Below are positions 16,889 through 24,720 of a stretch of DNA of 64,000 nt, one piece after another; positions within the stretch are counted from its first letter, which is position 1, and every line of letters begins with the position of its first letter. The stretch spans positions 1 to 64,000 of the forward strand of contig JBKBPL010000022.1 of NCBI GenBank assembly GCA_046293075.1, read 5' to 3'. The stretch is from Ga0077530 sp046293075. Its GTDB lineage: Bacteria; Pseudomonadota; Alphaproteobacteria; Rhizobiales; Hyphomicrobiaceae. The translations under genes and the position numbers were made by a program. Under the pieces are notes generated by a model. The model saw nothing but the letters and a program-made list of their open reading frames with translations, made no database searches and was not told the DNA's origin.

Positions 16889-16935
16889 GGCCGAGGGGGC
16901 GTGCCAAGCCGCCCAGGCCGCGCTATAGGGCTCGG

Positions 16936-18096
16936 ATGCTCAAGTCACCACCACCTGCCCCGCAGTTCCGCTACACCCTTCTCGGCGAGGATGGGCTGGC
17001 ACGCGTCGGCGAGATTGCGACGCCGCGCGGCCTCATCCGCACCCCTGCGTTCATGCCGGTGGGGACCGTGGCGACCGTCAAGGCGCTCTACCCCGAGCAG
17101 GTGAAGCTAGCCGGCGCCGACATCCTGCTGGCCAACACCTATCACCTCATGCTGCGGCCGACGGCGGAACGCATCCATCGTCTCGGCGGCCTGCATACGT
17201 TCATGCGGTGGGAAGGGCCGATCCTTACGGATTCGGGTGGCTTCCAGGTGATGAGCCTCGCACGCATCCGCAAGGTGACGGAGGAAGGGGCGCTTTTCCA
17301 ATCACACCTCGATGGCTCGCGGCACGTGCTGAGCCCGGAGCGTGCGATCGAGATCCAGTGCCTGCTCGGCTCGGACATCCAGATGCAGCTCGACGAGTGC
17401 ATCGAGCTGCCGGCGAGCCAAGCTGAGACGGCGCGGGCGATGGAGCTGTCGCTGCGCTGGGCCGAGCGCTGCAAGGTCGCCTTCGCGCAGAGTGTAGAGC
17501 GGGGCCTCGCCCGGCCGGGGCAGGCGCTGTTCGGCATCGTCCAGGGCGGTGTCGAGCCTGGCCTGAGGCGCCGCTCGGCGGAGGCGCTCGTGGGCATGGA
17601 TTTCCCCGGCTATGCCATCGGCGGGCTGGCGGTCGGCGAGGGGCACGAGGTGATGCTGCGCACGCTCGACGCGACACTGCCGTTCCTGCCGGCGTCGAAG
17701 CCGCGCTACCTGATGGGGGTCGGCACGCCCGAGGATCTCATCGAGGCGGTCGCGCGCGGCGTCGATATGTTCGACTGCGTGCTGCCGACACGCAATGGCC
17801 GGCACGGGCTCGCCTTTACCTGGAATGGCCGCGTGAACCTGCGCAATGCGAAGCACGCCGAGGACTTGGCGCCGCTCGATCCGGAGAGCACGTGTCCGGC
17901 CGCACGGGACTATTCGCGCGCCTATCTCCATCACCTCGTGAAATCGGGCGAGCTGCTCGGCGCGATGCTGCTGTCGTGGATCAATACGTGCTTCTACCAG
18001 GAGCTGATGGCGGCCATGCGTGTGGCCATCCGCGAGCGGCGCTTTGCGGCCTGGGCGGAGGTGACTCGTCAAAAGCTATCCGGTGCGGGCGACTAG
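16936..18096 (+). CDS. tgt: tRNA-guanine transglycosylase with an apparently lost zinc site
   Basis: 386 residues. Tgt exchanges guanine 34 for preQ1 in GUN-anticodon tRNAs. The catalytic framework is intact: DSGGFQVMSL (general-acid Asp), GIVQGGVEPGLR, YAIGGLAVGEG and the nucleophile Asp in FDCVLPTRNGRHG. The structural zinc site is not. Bacterial Tgt uses three Cys and one His; numbered as in the Zymomonas enzyme these positions read Ser318, Cys320, Ala323 and Ile349 here (ESTCPAARDYSRAYLHHL, then LSWINTCFYQ). Three of four ligands are replaced although the flanking residues match perfectly. The TAG stop lies inside the left arm of an inverted-repeat element. Confidence 0.93.
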   Translation: MLKSPPPAPQFRYTLLGEDGLARVGEIATPRGLIRTPAFMPVGTVATVKALYPEQVKLAGADILLANTYHLMLRPTAERIHRLGGLHTFMRWEGPILTDSGGFQVMSLARIRKVTEEGALFQSHLDGSRHVLSPERAIEIQCLLGSDIQMQLDECIELPASQAETARAMELSLRWAERCKVAFAQSVERGLARPGQALFGIVQGGVEPGLRRRSAEALVGMDFPGYAIGGLAVGEGHEVMLRTLDATLPFLPASKPRYLMGVGTPEDLIEAVARGVDMFDCVLPTRNGRHGLAFTWNGRVNLRNAKHAEDLAPLDPESTCPAARDYSRAYLHHLVKSGELLGAMLLSWINTCFYQELMAAMRVAIRERRFAAWAEVTRQKLSGAGD

Positions 18097-18201
18097 AGCG
18101 CGTGCGCCTTGCTTGGGCTGTGCTCACCTGACGCACCAACTTCTTCCTCCCCCACACAGGGGAGGGGAATTACATCTCCAAGATGAGCGAACGCGCTCTA
18201 G
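18093..18201. repeat. 109-bp intergenic element with 11-bp perfect terminal inverted repeats
   Basis: CTAGAGCGCGT (18093-18103) and ACGCGCTCTAG (18191-18201) are perfect inverted repeats bounding the whole gap between the convergent tgt and thioesterase genes. Inside is a further stem, CCTCCCC (18146-18152) with GGGGAGG (18159-18165). The TAG stop of tgt (18094-18096) and the TAG stop of the thioesterase (18200-18198) both lie in the repeat arms. The size and paired palindromes recall RIME-like intergenic elements of Rhizobium; that parallel is inference. It could double as a bidirectional terminator. Confidence 0.65.
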
Positions 18202-18650
18202 GCCGGCGGAGGCGCGCGCAGGCTGTCCGGCAGCGGACGCACCACGGCAGAGGCGGTCGCGGTCGCCAGAACCTGGCCGCTCAAGCGGCGGATCGAGGCC
18301 TCGAGCTGGGCCGTCGACTTCGAGAGCCGGAGGACCCTTGCGCAGACGAGTAGCCGCTCGAACGGTGCGGGCTCGAGGAATGTGACGGAGAGCTGCAAAG
18401 TCGGCACGATGGACACGAACCTGGTCGTGATCGTCGCCGTCAACCCCATGGCATCATCGAGCATCGCGGCAACGAAACCGCCCTGCACGACGCCGGCAGG
18501 ATTGGCCATTTCGGCTCGTGGTGTGAACGCGAGTTCAGCCCAGCCACCGTCGATGGAGTAATCCAGAACTTCGAGGCCGAGAAATCGGGCGCAGGGCGGC
18601 GCGATCTCGGGTCGGCTGAGCAGCTTACGAATTTCCTCGTCCGTCATCAT
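18198..18650 (-). CDS. PaaI-family hotdog thioesterase
   Basis: 150 residues, single hotdog domain. The signature NPAGVVQGGFVAAMLDDAMG (about 50-69) carries the helix and the conserved Gln/Asp of acyl-CoA thioesterases of the PaaI type, followed by VPTLQLSVTFLEPAP. It probably hydrolyses medium-chain or aromatic acyl-CoA esters in the cytoplasm. No fatty-acid or phenylacetate genes flank it. Its stop codon is supplied by the right arm of the 109-bp inverted-repeat element. Confidence 0.85.
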   Translation of the reverse strand: MMTDEEIRKLLSRPEIAPPCARFLGLEVLDYSIDGGWAELAFTPRAEMANPAGVVQGGFVAAMLDDAMGLTATITTRFVSIVPTLQLSVTFLEPAPFERLLVCARVLRLSKSTAQLEASIRRLSGQVLATATASAVVRPLPDSLRAPPPA

Positions 18651-18701
18651 TCCGTTGACCTTTGCGGCGGCACAGCCGTTCGGCGCGTGGACCGTATCCG
18701 C

Positions 18702-19634
18702 TCAAGAGGAGCTTTGCATCTGCTTCCGCCGCTCGATGGCGGTCACGTGCTCGCGGTGCACGAGATAGACGCCTGACGCGATGACGATCAGCGCGCCGGC
18801 AATCGTCCAGGTATCCGGTAGCTGGCCGAAGATGACATAGCCGAGGGCCGTGTGCGTGATCAGGCCGAAGTAAATGAACGGCGCCAGCGTCGAGGCGGGC
18901 GCATGTCGATAGGCAAGGATGAAAATGTAGTGGCCGAGCCCGCCCCAGAGACCGGTCGAGAGCAACAGCGCCCAGGTGAAGGCATCGGCGGGCGAGACCC
19001 ATTCGGCGATCGCAAAGGGCGCCATGACGAGGACGCCGGCCAGCATCGAATAGAAGATCGTCACCTCCGGGGGGTCGAAGCGTGACAAGTAGCGCGTCAG
19101 GAGCATGAATATGGCGTAGCAAAGCATGCTGATGCCAGCGAAGATCATCCCGATCTCAAGAGCGGCATATCCCGGCCGGATGACGACCAGGATGCCGCAG
19201 AAGCCGACGATGATCGCGATCAGCCGACGCCAGCGGATCCATTCGCCGAGAAAGGGCCCTGCGAGCAGGGCGACGATGAACGGCGCGAGAAAGCCAATCG
19301 TCAGCGTCTGGTCGAGCCTCAGTGTCTGCAGTGCCATGAAATTGAACATGGTCGAGCCGAGCATGAGGAACGAGCGCAGGACTTGGTGCTGCCACTTGCG
19401 GCTGTAGAGGAGGCGGGGCACGGCGAGAATGCCGAACGTCAGCACCACCAGCACGAACTGGCTCATGAAGCGTAGCCATGTCACTTGAGAGACAGGGAGG
19501 CCGCTCCGGGTGGCGATGTACTTGGCCGTCGCATCGAGCGCCGAGAACAACACCAGCGCGATGCACATGAGGCCGATGCCCCGCAGCGCACTGGTTCCTG
19601 CCTGGGCTGCCTCGCCCTCCGCCTCGCGCTGCAT
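18702..19634 (-). CDS. DMT-superfamily transporter, two EamA domains
   Basis: 310 residues if started at the ATG at 19634 (MQREAEG); upstream in-frame starts reach 19733 and the true one is unresolved. Ten hydrophobic helices arranged as two EamA repeats are visible, e.g. GIGLMCIALVLFSALDATAKY, FLAPFIVALLAGPFLGE and the matching second-half LAPFIYFGLITHTALGYVIFG. The family includes metabolite, amino-acid and nucleotide-sugar exporters in the inner membrane; no substrate can be named. The end is 51 bp from the thioesterase start on the same strand, so the two may be co-transcribed. Confidence 0.85.
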   Translation of the reverse strand: MQREAEGEAAQAGTSALRGIGLMCIALVLFSALDATAKYIATRSGLPVSQVTWLRFMSQFVLVVLTFGILAVPRLLYSRKWQHQVLRSFLMLGSTMFNFMALQTLRLDQTLTIGFLAPFIVALLAGPFLGEWIRWRRLIAIIVGFCGILVVIRPGYAALEIGMIFAGISMLCYAIFMLLTRYLSRFDPPEVTIFYSMLAGVLVMAPFAIAEWVSPADAFTWALLLSTGLWGGLGHYIFILAYRHAPASTLAPFIYFGLITHTALGYVIFGQLPDTWTIAGALIVIASGVYLVHREHVTAIERRKQMQSSS

Positions 19635-19780
19635 GGCGCCTGGTATCCCGATGCCGAGTTTCACGAGCCTCTTCACGGCTTCGGGCGGCTTATACCTGTT
19701 TCGGATGGCGCCCGTTAGGAAATGACGCAACAATGCACATGCGGCATTGGTATGCCGGCGCGCGAGACTGAGGGGGTGTC

Positions 19781-20815
19781 ATGAGGTCGCTGTTCCCTGT
19801 AACCGAGCACACGATCGCGACGGCGCGGCACAAGACGTTCTTCCTCGCCTGCGGCGCACCTGAGGCGCCGGTGATCATCTTCGTCCATGGCTGGCCGGAG
19901 CTTTCTCTGAGCTGGCGGCATCAGCTGCCGTGCTTTGCGAGCCTGGGCTTCCGCGCGATCGCGCCGGACATGCGTGGGTACGGGCGCTCCGCCACCTATG
20001 CGCGGCATGAGGATTACGCACTCGAGGTCATTGTCGAGGACATGCTGGAGCTCTTGTCCGCTCTTGGGCACGAGCGCGCGATATGGGTGGGACACGACTG
20101 GGGAAGCCCGGTCGTTTGGAGTCTGGCGAGCCATCACGCCGAGTGTTGCACGGCGGTTGCGAGCCTTTGCGTGCCATATCTGCCGGGCGGATTCCGTCCC
20201 GAGAGCGTGGTGCCCTACGTCGATCGGACCGTATATCCCGAGGCTCAGTACCCGGTCGGCCAGTGGGACTATCAGCTCTTCTACGAGGAGAATTTCGAGA
20301 AGGCGCGGCGCGATTTCGAGGCCGATGTCACGAGCACGGTCAAGGCGCTGTTTCGTGCGGGAACGGCTGCAAGCAAGGGCAAGCCGGCGCGAACGTCGGA
20401 TGTGCGCCGTCGCGGCGGGTGGTTTGCACCATTGGACCGTGCGCCGCCTGTGCCGCTCGACACGCGCGTCCTGAGCGAGGAAGAACTCGCCGTCTATGTC
20501 GAGGCCCTCGAACGCAACGGCTTCTTCGGTCCCGATAGCTGGTACATGAACCATGGGCGCAATGGTGAATATGCGCGTCGCGCACCGAATGGCGGGCGGC
20601 TTGCGATGCCCGTGCTGTTCTTGCATGGCGACTACGACGTCGTGTGCGAAACGACCGCGTCGCGCCTCGCCGATCCGATGCGGGCGGCGTGCGAGAACCT
20701 CACCGAGGTCGTGATCCCGTCAGGCCATTGGATGGCCCAGGAGCAGCCCGTTGCTGTAAATGCCGCGCTGGCGCGCTGGCTGGCAACGAAGGTCGAGGGC
20801 GTGTGGCCGGTGTAG
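19781..20815 (+). CDS. Alpha/beta hydrolase of the epoxide hydrolase type
   Basis: 344 residues. The oxyanion-hole motif HGWPE (about 36-40) and the nucleophile elbow GHDWG (about 102-106, Asp nucleophile) are those of soluble epoxide hydrolases and related dehalogenases. The cap domain contains tyrosines (WDYQLFYEENF, DSWYMNHGRN) of the sort that activate the epoxide. A late Asp (LHGDYDVV) and His (PSGHWMAQEQP) complete the triad. Likely a cytoplasmic epoxide hydrolase or fluoroacetate-dehalogenase relative; the substrate is unknown. It is divergent from the DMT transporter. Confidence 0.82.
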   Translation: MRSLFPVTEHTIATARHKTFFLACGAPEAPVIIFVHGWPELSLSWRHQLPCFASLGFRAIAPDMRGYGRSATYARHEDYALEVIVEDMLELLSALGHERAIWVGHDWGSPVVWSLASHHAECCTAVASLCVPYLPGGFRPESVVPYVDRTVYPEAQYPVGQWDYQLFYEENFEKARRDFEADVTSTVKALFRAGTAASKGKPARTSDVRRRGGWFAPLDRAPPVPLDTRVLSEEELAVYVEALERNGFFGPDSWYMNHGRNGEYARRAPNGGRLAMPVLFLHGDYDVVCETTASRLADPMRAACENLTEVVIPSGHWMAQEQPVAVNAALARWLATKVEGVWPV

Positions 20816-20914
20816 GGCCAAGGATCCGCTGCCTCGTGCCGGCGAGAGCGGAGGGCCGTGCCGGCGCGGCCCTCCTGATCTGGCTTAAGGCGCCGAGTGC
20901 CCGTGACGGCGGGG

Positions 20915-21265
20915 TCAGCGGTAATAGCTCCGCACCAGGGCTGCGTGGCGCCGCTCGGCGGCTCTCAGCTTGATCCTTTCGATGAGCGTCACGCGGCCGT
21001 CGGCATAGATTTCGCGGCGCAACGCGGCAAGATTTGCGGCGCTGATCTGGATGGGCGTCGGCCGATAAACCGGGCGATGGTAGACGGGCCGGTAGACGTG
21101 CTCATGCCTCACGGCGACGCGCGGTGTGGCGCGGTAGATCTTTCCAGCCTGCGCGCCGTGCGGTCTCCAGGTGGAGGTATTGACTGTGTCGGCGAAGGCG
21201 GCACCCGACGCGAACGTGAGGGTTGCGGCAGTGGCCGCGGCAGCGGCAAGCAAGGTGGTTTTCAT
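20915..21265 (-). CDS. Small secreted protein with a His/Tyr/Arg/Pro repeat
   Basis: 116 residues. A signal peptide (LLAAAAATAATLTFASGAAFA, cleavage after AFA near residue 25) is clear. The mature part has the near-repeat HVYRPVYHRPVYRPTP (about 57-72), rich in His, Tyr, Arg and Pro, then a charged helix ending ERIKLRAAERRHAALVRSYYR. The His/Tyr stretch could bind metal or cell-wall polymer, but this is speculation. I do not recognise a family. A 16-bp palindrome and repeat lie upstream at 21402-21425. Confidence 0.7.
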   Translation of the reverse strand: MKTTLLAAAAATAATLTFASGAAFADTVNTSTWRPHGAQAGKIYRATPRVAVRHEHVYRPVYHRPVYRPTPIQISAANLAALRREIYADGRVTLIERIKLRAAERRHAALVRSYYR

Positions 21266-21401
21266 GGCGTCTTCTCCTCATGTTTCGGCCGCGGCGACCA
21301 CCGTTCGCTTCTTCGCGTGGTCCCGGCGGCGGGCATGGGGAGAACGCCTTGGTTCAGTTCGATCCGTCGTGATTCCTGTCACTTTTTCAATATCTTAATG
21401 G

Positions 21402-21425
21402 CCATTCATGTGAATGGGCATTCAT
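21402..21425. repeat. Palindrome plus direct repeat upstream of the secreted-protein gene
   Basis: CCATTCA (21402-21408) and TGAATGG (21411-21417) form a perfect inverted repeat around TG; CATTCAT recurs at 21403-21409 and 21419-21425. This is a typical operator shape in an AT-richer patch. It lies about 140 bp upstream of the gene starting at 21265 and just after the end of the monooxygenase gene, so it could also be a weak terminator. Confidence 0.35.
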
Positions 21426-21460
21426 CAGGGGGGATGGCTTTCCTAGGGCCTTGCGATCGC

Positions 21461-22792
21461 TCATGGCGCCTGTCTGTGGCGGACCGAGGGGCGCTCGAGC
21501 CCGTAGTGCGCGCGAAGCGTTGCGCCTTCATAGGCCGTACGGAAAAGTCCGCGCCTCTGCAGGATGGGCACGACCTCGGCGATGAATACATCGAGCATCC
21601 AGGGAAGTATCGGCGGCATGAGATTGAAGCCGTCTGCCGCGCCGCTCTCAAACCAGTCGGCCATAAGGTCGGCGACTTGCTCGGGCGTGCCGGCGAACGT
21701 GAAGTGTCCGCGCGCACCGGCAAGCCGCGCGAGAAGCTGGCGCAATGTCGGCTGCTCGCGGCGCACGAGACTGATGATCACCTCCGTGCGGCTGCGGGCC
21801 GCCTCGTGCGCATCCGGGGCCGGGAAGTCCTCGGGCCGCAGCGGCTTGTCGAGCGGCAGATGGGAGAGGTCGTGACCGCCGAAGCGGGCGGAGAGGCGCT
21901 TCCTGCCGACCTCGGGGTCGCTCAGCGCGTTGAGCTCGCGCTCGAGGCGCCGCGCCTCCGCTTCCGTTGCCGCTATCATCGGGCTCAGGCCCGGGAGGAT
22001 GAGGGCCTGGTCCGGGCGCCGCCCGGCGGCAGCGACGCGGGCCTTGAGATCGGCGTAGAACGCCTGCGCCGTCGCCTTTTCCATATGAGCCGTGAAAACA
22101 GCCTCGGCATGCCGCGCGGCGAAGCTGCGCCCGGTGTCGGATGAGCCGGCTTGCACGAGTACCGGCCGACCCTGCGGCGGGCGCGGCACATTGAGCGGCC
22201 CCGCAACCTGATAGTACGCGCCCTTGTGGTTGATCGGGCGGATTGCCTCGGCGCGCGCATAGCACCCGCTCGCACGGTCATCGACGATGGCGTCATCGCT
22301 CCAGCTGTCCCAGAGCGCGCGCACGACGGTGACGAACTCATCGCCGCGGGCATAGCGGTCGCCATGAGACACTTGACCGACCCCGCCGAAGTTGCGGGCG
22401 GCCGCGGCCATCCATGACGTGACGATATTCCACCCGATGCGACCGCCGCTGATGTGATCGAGCGAGGCGAACTGGCGCGCGAGGTTGAAGGGCTCGGTAT
22501 AGGTCGTCGAGGCGGTGGCGATGAGGCCAATGCGCGACGTCGAGACCGCCAGTGCGCCGAGCGTCGTGATCGGCTCGAGCCATGTCCGGGGCGCACGGGC
22601 AATGTCATCGGCGAGCGCGAGCTGGTCAGCAAGGAAGATCGAATCGAAGAGGCCGGCCTCTGCCTTGCGCGCGAGTTCCTGAAAGTAGCACACGTCGCTC
22701 AGCGCCCGGGGCGAGGCCTTGGGGTGGCGCCAGGAGGCCTCGTGGTGGCCGCGGCTATTGATGAAGAGGTTGAGATGGAGCTGCCGCCGCAT
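21461..22792 (-). CDS. NtaA/DmoA-family FMNH2-dependent monooxygenase
   Basis: 443 residues. Luciferase-like TIM-barrel flavin monooxygenase of the nitrilotriacetate monooxygenase component A group, which uses FMNH2 from a separate reductase. Family blocks: NLFINSRGHHEASWRHP near the N-terminus, GLFDSIFLADQLAL, LEPITTLGALAVSTSRIGLIATASTTYTEPFNLAR and SGGRIGWNIVTSW, then QAGSSDTGRSFAARHAEAVF. Substrates in this group are small organic chelators, sulfur compounds or hydrocarbons; none can be chosen. No flavin reductase (ntaB/dszD) or transporter is adjacent, so a reductase must come from elsewhere. Confidence 0.87.
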   Translation of the reverse strand: MRRQLHLNLFINSRGHHEASWRHPKASPRALSDVCYFQELARKAEAGLFDSIFLADQLALADDIARAPRTWLEPITTLGALAVSTSRIGLIATASTTYTEPFNLARQFASLDHISGGRIGWNIVTSWMAAAARNFGGVGQVSHGDRYARGDEFVTVVRALWDSWSDDAIVDDRASGCYARAEAIRPINHKGAYYQVAGPLNVPRPPQGRPVLVQAGSSDTGRSFAARHAEAVFTAHMEKATAQAFYADLKARVAAAGRRPDQALILPGLSPMIAATEAEARRLERELNALSDPEVGRKRLSARFGGHDLSHLPLDKPLRPEDFPAPDAHEAARSRTEVIISLVRREQPTLRQLLARLAGARGHFTFAGTPEQVADLMADWFESGAADGFNLMPPILPWMLDVFIAEVVPILQRRGLFRTAYEGATLRAHYGLERPSVRHRQAP

Positions 22793-23098
22793 GTTTTCCG
22801 CCCTGCCGTGTGCTTTTCCTTCTGGCAGAGCCTAGCGCGGGCAGGGCGGGCGCGGCAGCGGCAGTGCCGCGCAGACCGCTATGCGCTGGAGGTACGCAGC
22901 AAGGCCGTACGCCGGCAAACCGATCGCCGCAGAGACTGCGTCCTGAGCCTTCCGCTCAAAAAACAGGCACCCCGCATCGGCTGGACAGATTGCCAGCACG
23001 TCGATTGCCTATATTAGTAGGTGGACGCCCAATATTGACGCAGGCCATGCCCCGTGCGGCGGGATGGCTGCGGCTACCAACGAGCAGGAAGAGCGCGC
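22793..23098. other. Intergenic region between the monooxygenase and glxB genes
   Basis: About 306 bp holding the divergent control regions. The 3' third is AT-richer, with CCTATATT near 23009-23016 and the 8-bp palindrome CAATATTG near 23030. I could not place a convincing -35 at the right distance, and I see no gene or stable RNA. Confidence 0.4.
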
Positions 23099-23995
23099 GT
23101 GTGCGGCATCGTCGGGTTATTTCTCAAGGACAGGGGACTGGAGCCGGAGCTCGGGCGTCTCACGGCCGCGATGTTGCACGAGATGTGCGGGCGCGGTCCG
23201 GACAGTGCCGGCTTCGCGATCTATGGCAGCCCGGTCCAGGGAACTTCAAAGATCTGCGCCGTGCGCCGCTCCTGCGTGCTTGACTGGGCCAGCGTCGCGG
23301 CCCGGCTCGGCCAAGCCACGCAAAGCGTGGTGACCTACGAGACGATCGAGGATCATGCGGTCATGCGCATTGAAGGCGACGGCGAGGCAGCTCGCGCCTG
23401 GCTGATCGAGAATGTCCCTGAGGCAACGGTCCTCAGCGAGGGTGAGGCTATCGAGATCTACAAGGGCGTCGGGGACCCGGACGCCATCAGCCAGCGGCTC
23501 CGGCTGGCGTCGTTCGGCGGCACGCACGCCATCGGCCACACCCGCATGGCGACGGAAAGCGCCGTGACGATCGCCGGCTCGCACCCCTTCTCGACCGGAC
23601 GGGATACCTGCCTCGTGCACAATGGCTCGCTCTCCAATCACAACCGCCTGCGCGAAACGCTGCGTCGCCACGGCGAGCGCTTCCAGACCGAGAACGACAC
23701 GGAGGTTGCGGCCGGCTACCTCTCATGGCGCATGAAGGAAGGCGACAGCCTCGCTGAGGCACTCGAGCACGCCCTCGATGATCTCGACGGCTTCTATACG
23801 TTCGTGGTCGGCACGCGCGACGGCTTCGCCGTGCTGCGCGATCCGATCGCGTGCAAACCGGCTGTGATGGCTGAGACGGACGCCTGGGTGGCCTTCGGCT
23901 CGGAGTTCCGCGCCCTTGCCGCGCTTCCCGGCATCGACGGCGCGCGTATCTGGGAGCCCGCACCGGCGACCGTCTATGCCTGGAGCCGGAGCTGA
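23099..23995 (+). CDS. glxB: Class II glutamine amidotransferase of the split glutamate-synthase system (GlxB/MgsA)
   Basis: 298 residues from the GTG at 23099, so the catalytic Cys becomes residue 1 after Met removal (VCGIVGLF). aggaag precedes the start. The Ntn fold is clear: GRGPDSAGFAIYG, GHTRMATES, HPFSTGRDTCLVHNGSLSNH and ENDTEVAAGYL. In large GltB this is the N-terminal ammonia-producing domain; here it is a separate protein followed by the GXGXG and FMN domains as separate genes. The same triad is called glxBCD in rhizobia and mgsABC (N-methylglutamate synthase) in methylotrophs. Which reaction applies cannot be read from sequence alone. Confidence 0.88.
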   Translation: MCGIVGLFLKDRGLEPELGRLTAAMLHEMCGRGPDSAGFAIYGSPVQGTSKICAVRRSCVLDWASVAARLGQATQSVVTYETIEDHAVMRIEGDGEAARAWLIENVPEATVLSEGEAIEIYKGVGDPDAISQRLRLASFGGTHAIGHTRMATESAVTIAGSHPFSTGRDTCLVHNGSLSNHNRLRETLRRHGERFQTENDTEVAAGYLSWRMKEGDSLAEALEHALDDLDGFYTFVVGTRDGFAVLRDPIACKPAVMAETDAWVAFGSEFRALAALPGIDGARIWEPAPATVYAWSRS

Positions 23996-23997
23996 GC

Positions 23998-24720
23998 ATG
24001 CCGCCGGCCATGGACGGGATGAGGACGGTGCAGGGTACGCGCAATACCCGGCTCGATCTCGCGAGCCTGTCACTCCGACAGGTCAACGAGACGCTTCAGA
24101 ATGCCGAGGCCGGCGCGTTCACGATTGCGAACCCGCGCGGTGCGCACGCGCTCGCGGCCGGGCTGATGAGCCCGATCGATGTCACCATTGAGGGGCACGT
24201 CGGCTACTACTGCGCGGGCATGAACCAGAGGGCCAGCATCACCATCAACGGCAATGCCGGCACCGGCGTCGCCGAGAACATGATGTCGGGCCGCGTGCAC
24301 GTAAAGGGCGATGCTTCGCAGTCCGCAGGTGCGACCGGGTGCGGCGGGCTCCTGGTCATCGACGGCAATGCCTCGGCGCGGCTCGGCATCTCACTGCGCG
24401 GGCTCGATATCGTCGTGAAGGGCTCGATCGGCCACATGGCGGCGTTCATGGCGCAGGCGGGCAACATCGTCGTGCTCGGCGATGCGGGCGACGGACTCGG
24501 CGACAGCATCTACGAGGCGCGCCTCTTCGTCCGCGGCAAGGTCAAGAGCCTCGGCACGGACTGCGTGGCAAAGGAAATGCGCGAGGAGCACCGCACGCTG
24601 CTGCGCGGGCTGCTCCATGCGGCCGGCATCGGGCAGGAGGTCGATGTCGCCGAGTTCACGCGCTACGGCTCGGCACGCAAGCTCTATCATTTCCACATCG
24701 ACAACCTGGGGTCCTACTGA
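23998..24720 (+). CDS. glxC: GXGXG-domain subunit of the split glutamate synthase (GlxC/MgsB)
   Basis: 240 residues, the right-handed beta-helix that forms the C-terminal structural domain of GltB, here stand-alone. Repeating glycine pairs are visible: INGNAGTGVAENMMSG, VKGDASQSAGATGCGG, VIDGNASARLG, VKGSIGHMAAFMAQAG and VLGDAGDGLGDSIYEA. It has no catalytic residues and presumably tunnels ammonia or methylamine and scaffolds the other two subunits. It starts two bases after glxB and its TGA overlaps the ATG of glxD by one base, so the three are translationally coupled. Confidence 0.88.
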   Translation: MPPAMDGMRTVQGTRNTRLDLASLSLRQVNETLQNAEAGAFTIANPRGAHALAAGLMSPIDVTIEGHVGYYCAGMNQRASITINGNAGTGVAENMMSGRVHVKGDASQSAGATGCGGLLVIDGNASARLGISLRGLDIVVKGSIGHMAAFMAQAGNIVVLGDAGDGLGDSIYEARLFVRGKVKSLGTDCVAKEMREEHRTLLRGLLHAAGIGQEVDVAEFTRYGSARKLYHFHIDNLGSY

